Made by a program: the position numbers and the translations under genes. Source: JACIYW01 sp014359745 (lineage in GTDB: Bacteria > Pseudomonadota > Alphaproteobacteria > Rhodobacterales > Rhodobacteraceae). Taken from it: DNA of 33,243 nt. The notes beneath the pieces are model-generated. The model was not told where the DNA came from, did not search any database, and was given only the letters and a program-made list of their open reading frames with translations. How positions within the stretch are numbered: the first letter of the stretch is position 1; each line of letters starts with the position of its first letter. Shown here piece by piece: positions 31,606 through 33,243 of the stretch. The stretch covers positions 1-33,243 of the forward strand of contig JBNPWE010000022.1 of NCBI GenBank assembly GCA_050433985.1, written 5' to 3'.

Positions 31606-31735
31606 CGGTATTTCCCGTTTGCCGATGCGGGGTCAAGCGGTTATTGAATCGGTGGAATTTTATGGGGGTTCTGCGTGGGATATGCCATGCCACGCCCCGG
31701 AAACCGGCGGATTTCAGGGCGACGGAGCAGGGCAT

Positions 31736-31912
31736 ATGCGTGACAGTTCCTTAAGCCCGGCCTTGCGCCGCATCGCCAAGGGCGATCTCTGCGCCGGTTG
31801 CGGGGCCTGCGGGGGCATGTTTCCCGACAAGATCGGGGTGGAACTGGTCTCGCCCGGTTTCCTGCGGCCCCGGCAACTTGCGCCCCTGAATGCCGCCGAG
31901 GAGGATCCTTGA
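31736..31912 (+). pseudogene. Coenzyme F420 hydrogenase beta-subunit-like gene, 5' fragment
   Basis: 58 codons beginning MRDSSLSPALRRIAKGDLCA, followed by GCGACGGMFPDKIGVEL and SPGFLRPRQL. CxxCxxC is the [4Fe-4S] motif at the N-terminus of the FrhB-like proteins that occur in polysaccharide loci, often beside pyruvyl transferases. A full protein has about 400 residues; here the frame enters IS5-type sequence at about 31908 and stops. GGAG lies 8 bases before ATG 31736. The gene is divergent from the flippase gene. Confidence 0.7.
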
Positions 31913-32395
31913 TGCGTCCATTGTGCCGGTGCCGCGCAACCACAACACCCGCGATGAAAACAAGGCCATCAAGAACGACGAGCTGCCCGAGGACTGGGCG
32001 GACAAGCCCACCAAGAGGTCGTAGAAGGACGTGGATGCCCGCTGGAGCGAGGTGGATCAGAAAACAGCGTGGGGCGCTGTTTTCCCGCCGTGCAAGCATT
32101 GCAAGAGCCATTACGGCTACAAGAACCACGTGAATGTGGACCGCCAGCACAAGCTGGTGCGGCGCTATCACGTCAGTGACGCGGCCCTGCACGACAGCCA
32201 GGCAGTCGATCACCTGCTGATGCAGGGCAATACCGGGGCTGGTGTCCGGGCGGATCGCCAAGGTTGCGCCAATGGTCCGAGCACCCCTGGCGACGCCTAT
32301 CGGTCCGAGGAAACCGAGGCGAAGCTGCGCGCGCGCAAGCGGCTGTCAGCGCTACGCGCGAGCAGAAACGGTCAAAAATCGAGGCGCCCATAATA
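31913..32395 (+). pseudogene. IS5-family transposase remnant with stop codon and insertions
   Basis: The plus strand from about 31908 reads ILDASIVPVPRNHNTRDENK, then ELPEDWADKPTKRS, stop TAG (32022-32024, CAG to TAG), KDVDARW, an extra block of about 15 codons, KSHYGYKNHVNVDRQHKLVR, RYHVSDAALHDSQAVDHLLM, an in-frame insertion of about 12 codons after GVRAD, then AYRSEETEAKLRARKR and a frameshifted end. These are the middle DDE motifs of an IS5-type subgroup different from the one near 15.8 kb. Both ends of the transposase are missing and no terminal inverted repeats were seen. Confidence 0.8.
32061..32083. repeat. Perfect inverted repeat inside the transposase remnant
   Basis: AAAACAGCG (32061-32069) and CGCTGTTTT (32075-32083) are exact complements around TGGGG. 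It lies within the extra block that separates DARW from KSHYGYKN, so it appears to have been added to the transposase gene. Confidence 0.85.
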
Positions 32396-32553
32396 CATTC
32401 CAGAACAGTGTGAAGGTGGCTGACAGTGTTGAAACAACGCGTTATTGTGCAGGAGATCGCTTCTTACTTCCGGCAGGCTTAAAGCGATGAAATGAGGACC
32501 GTTCCGACGGACGATATTCAAAATCTGAATTCCTGACACTCCTTGAGGGCAAT

Positions 32554-33177
32554 ATGACCAACTATACCGATGAAAAACATGCCCAGATCGTGATAGCTCT
32601 TCTGAAGGCGCATGGAATCCGCCATGTAATCGCGTCACCAGGCACGACGAACATGGCTTTTGTGGCCAGCATACAGTTCGATCCCGATTTTAGGGTATAT
32701 TCTTCGGTGGACGAACGCTCGGCGGCATATATGGCCTGCGGTCTTGCGGCTGAACTGGGCGAGCCGGTGGTGCTGAGCTGTACTGGCGCTACCGCCTCGC
32801 GCAACTACCTGCCAGGCTTGACCGAGGCTTATTACCGAAAGTTGCCGGTGCTGGCGGTAACTTCATGGCAGGGGCGTGCCAAAGTAGGCCATCTTATCCC
32901 CCAGGTCATCGACCGCAGCACACCCCCGATAGATACCGTGAAGCTCAGTGTAGAGTTGCCTATTGTCAAGGATGCCGACGATATCTGGGAATGCGAAATT
33001 AAGGTCAACCGTGCGATCTTGGAACTGACCCGCCACGGTGGCGGGCCAGTGCATATCAACCTGACAACGACCTATAGCAAGGCATTCACCATAAATCAGC
33101 TTCCCGCCTATCGCGTAATCGACCGCGTGACTGTGGATGACACACCCCCGGTGTTTGTCAAAGGAGTTGTCCGCTGA
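32554..33177 (+). pseudogene. Thiamine-diphosphate enzyme, truncated after the N-terminal domain
   Basis: 207 codons corresponding to the first (PYR) domain of ThDP-dependent enzymes of the acetolactate synthase/MenD type: HGIRHVIASPGTTNMAFVAS, VDERSAAYMACGLAAELGEP with the essential glutamate (VDE), VVLSCTGATASRNYLPGLTE and LPVLAVTSWQG. A full enzyme has about 550-600 residues with a second ThDP-binding domain; here the frame ends GVVR-stop. Sequence beyond 33168 looks like the edge of another element. GAGG lies 5 bases before the ATG. Such enzymes appear in sugar-biosynthesis loci, but the reaction cannot be named. It is probably inactive unless a short form is functional. Confidence 0.7.
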
Positions 33178-33179
33178 TT

Positions 33180-33243
33180 TCATGCGGCGTCTCTGGTTTG
33201 AGGGGCGCTGGTTTCGGTTTCGGGGTTGAGCCAGACGGGTCCG
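33180..33243 (-). CDS. 3' end of an unidentified gene (possibly a transposase), cut by window edge
   Basis: The minus-strand frame entering from the window edge reads GPVWLNPETETSAPQTRDAA and stop (TGA at 33182-33180). About 20 codons are visible. Its position exactly where the ThDP gene is broken suggests an insertion element with the transposase end facing the breakpoint. The family cannot be established. Confidence 0.35.
   Translation of the reverse strand, partial: GPVWLNPETETSAPQTRDAA

Noticed and set aside
1..33243. CRISPR array
   Set aside because: No series of regularly spaced direct repeats was seen; the only tandem repeats are the two-copy units at 14408-14489.

Overview
The window reads as the chromosome of an alphaproteobacterium, most likely Rhodobacterales (Roseobacter type). 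The grounds are high GC, alphaproteobacterial codon use, an exosortase D gene, two proteins ending in the VPLPA-CTERM sorting signal typical of that order, and ExoY/ExoV-like exopolysaccharide (EPS) genes. No species name can be supported from sequence alone.

Layout. (1) Bases 1-6685, minus strand: an EPS/exosortase operon running sugar transferase, PrsT-like TPR protein, Wza-like export protein, outer-membrane barrel protein, exosortase XrtD (cut by the window edge). (2) About 690 bases of divergent regulatory space. (3) 7374-11510, plus strand: the partner operon with ExeA-like secretion ATPase, Wzz-type chain-length protein, CpsD-type tyrosine kinase and a GT2 glycosyltransferase, closed by a strong bidirectional terminator. 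(4) 11571-12263 (minus) and 16485-17066 (plus): two VPLPA-CTERM proteins, probable XrtD substrates. They flank an unrecognised Tat-type exported protein (12668-14290) and a debris field (14.3-16.3 kb). The debris holds a tRNA-Arg(UCU) gene split by an Azoarcus-like group I intron, an hslU tail, an IS5-type transposase remnant and a MobA/MobL relaxase remnant. (5) 17295-24914, plus strand: a complete type I secretion system (ABC ATPase, HlyD adaptor, outer-membrane factor) followed by its likely cargo, a signal-peptide-less beta-helix/PKD/LamG-like protein of 958 residues. (6) 25098-31605: polymer assembly genes comprising a truncated GT2, an ExoV-like pyruvyl transferase, GT2, GT4, and on the opposite strand a Wzy/ligase-like polymerase and a Wzx-like flippase. 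(7) 31736-33243: decay, with an FrhB-like gene cut by an IS5-type remnant and a thiamine-diphosphate enzyme cut after its first domain at the edge of another probable element.

How it fits together: the sugar transferase primes a lipid carrier, the glycosyltransferases and pyruvyl transferase build and decorate a repeat unit, Wzx flips it, Wzy polymerises it, Wzz and the kinase set chain length, and the Wza-like protein and barrel export it. XrtD processes VPLPA-tailed surface proteins that probably sit in or under this polymer. The type I system may export an enzyme or binding protein that acts on the polymer, as PrsDE does with EPS glycanases in Rhizobium. This scheme is inference from family membership and gene order. 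The clearest discovery-type signals are the intron-split tRNA-Arg, the type I cargo without visible RTX repeats, a 60-base nested hairpin at 12584-12643, and two words shared upstream of both VPLPA-CTERM genes.
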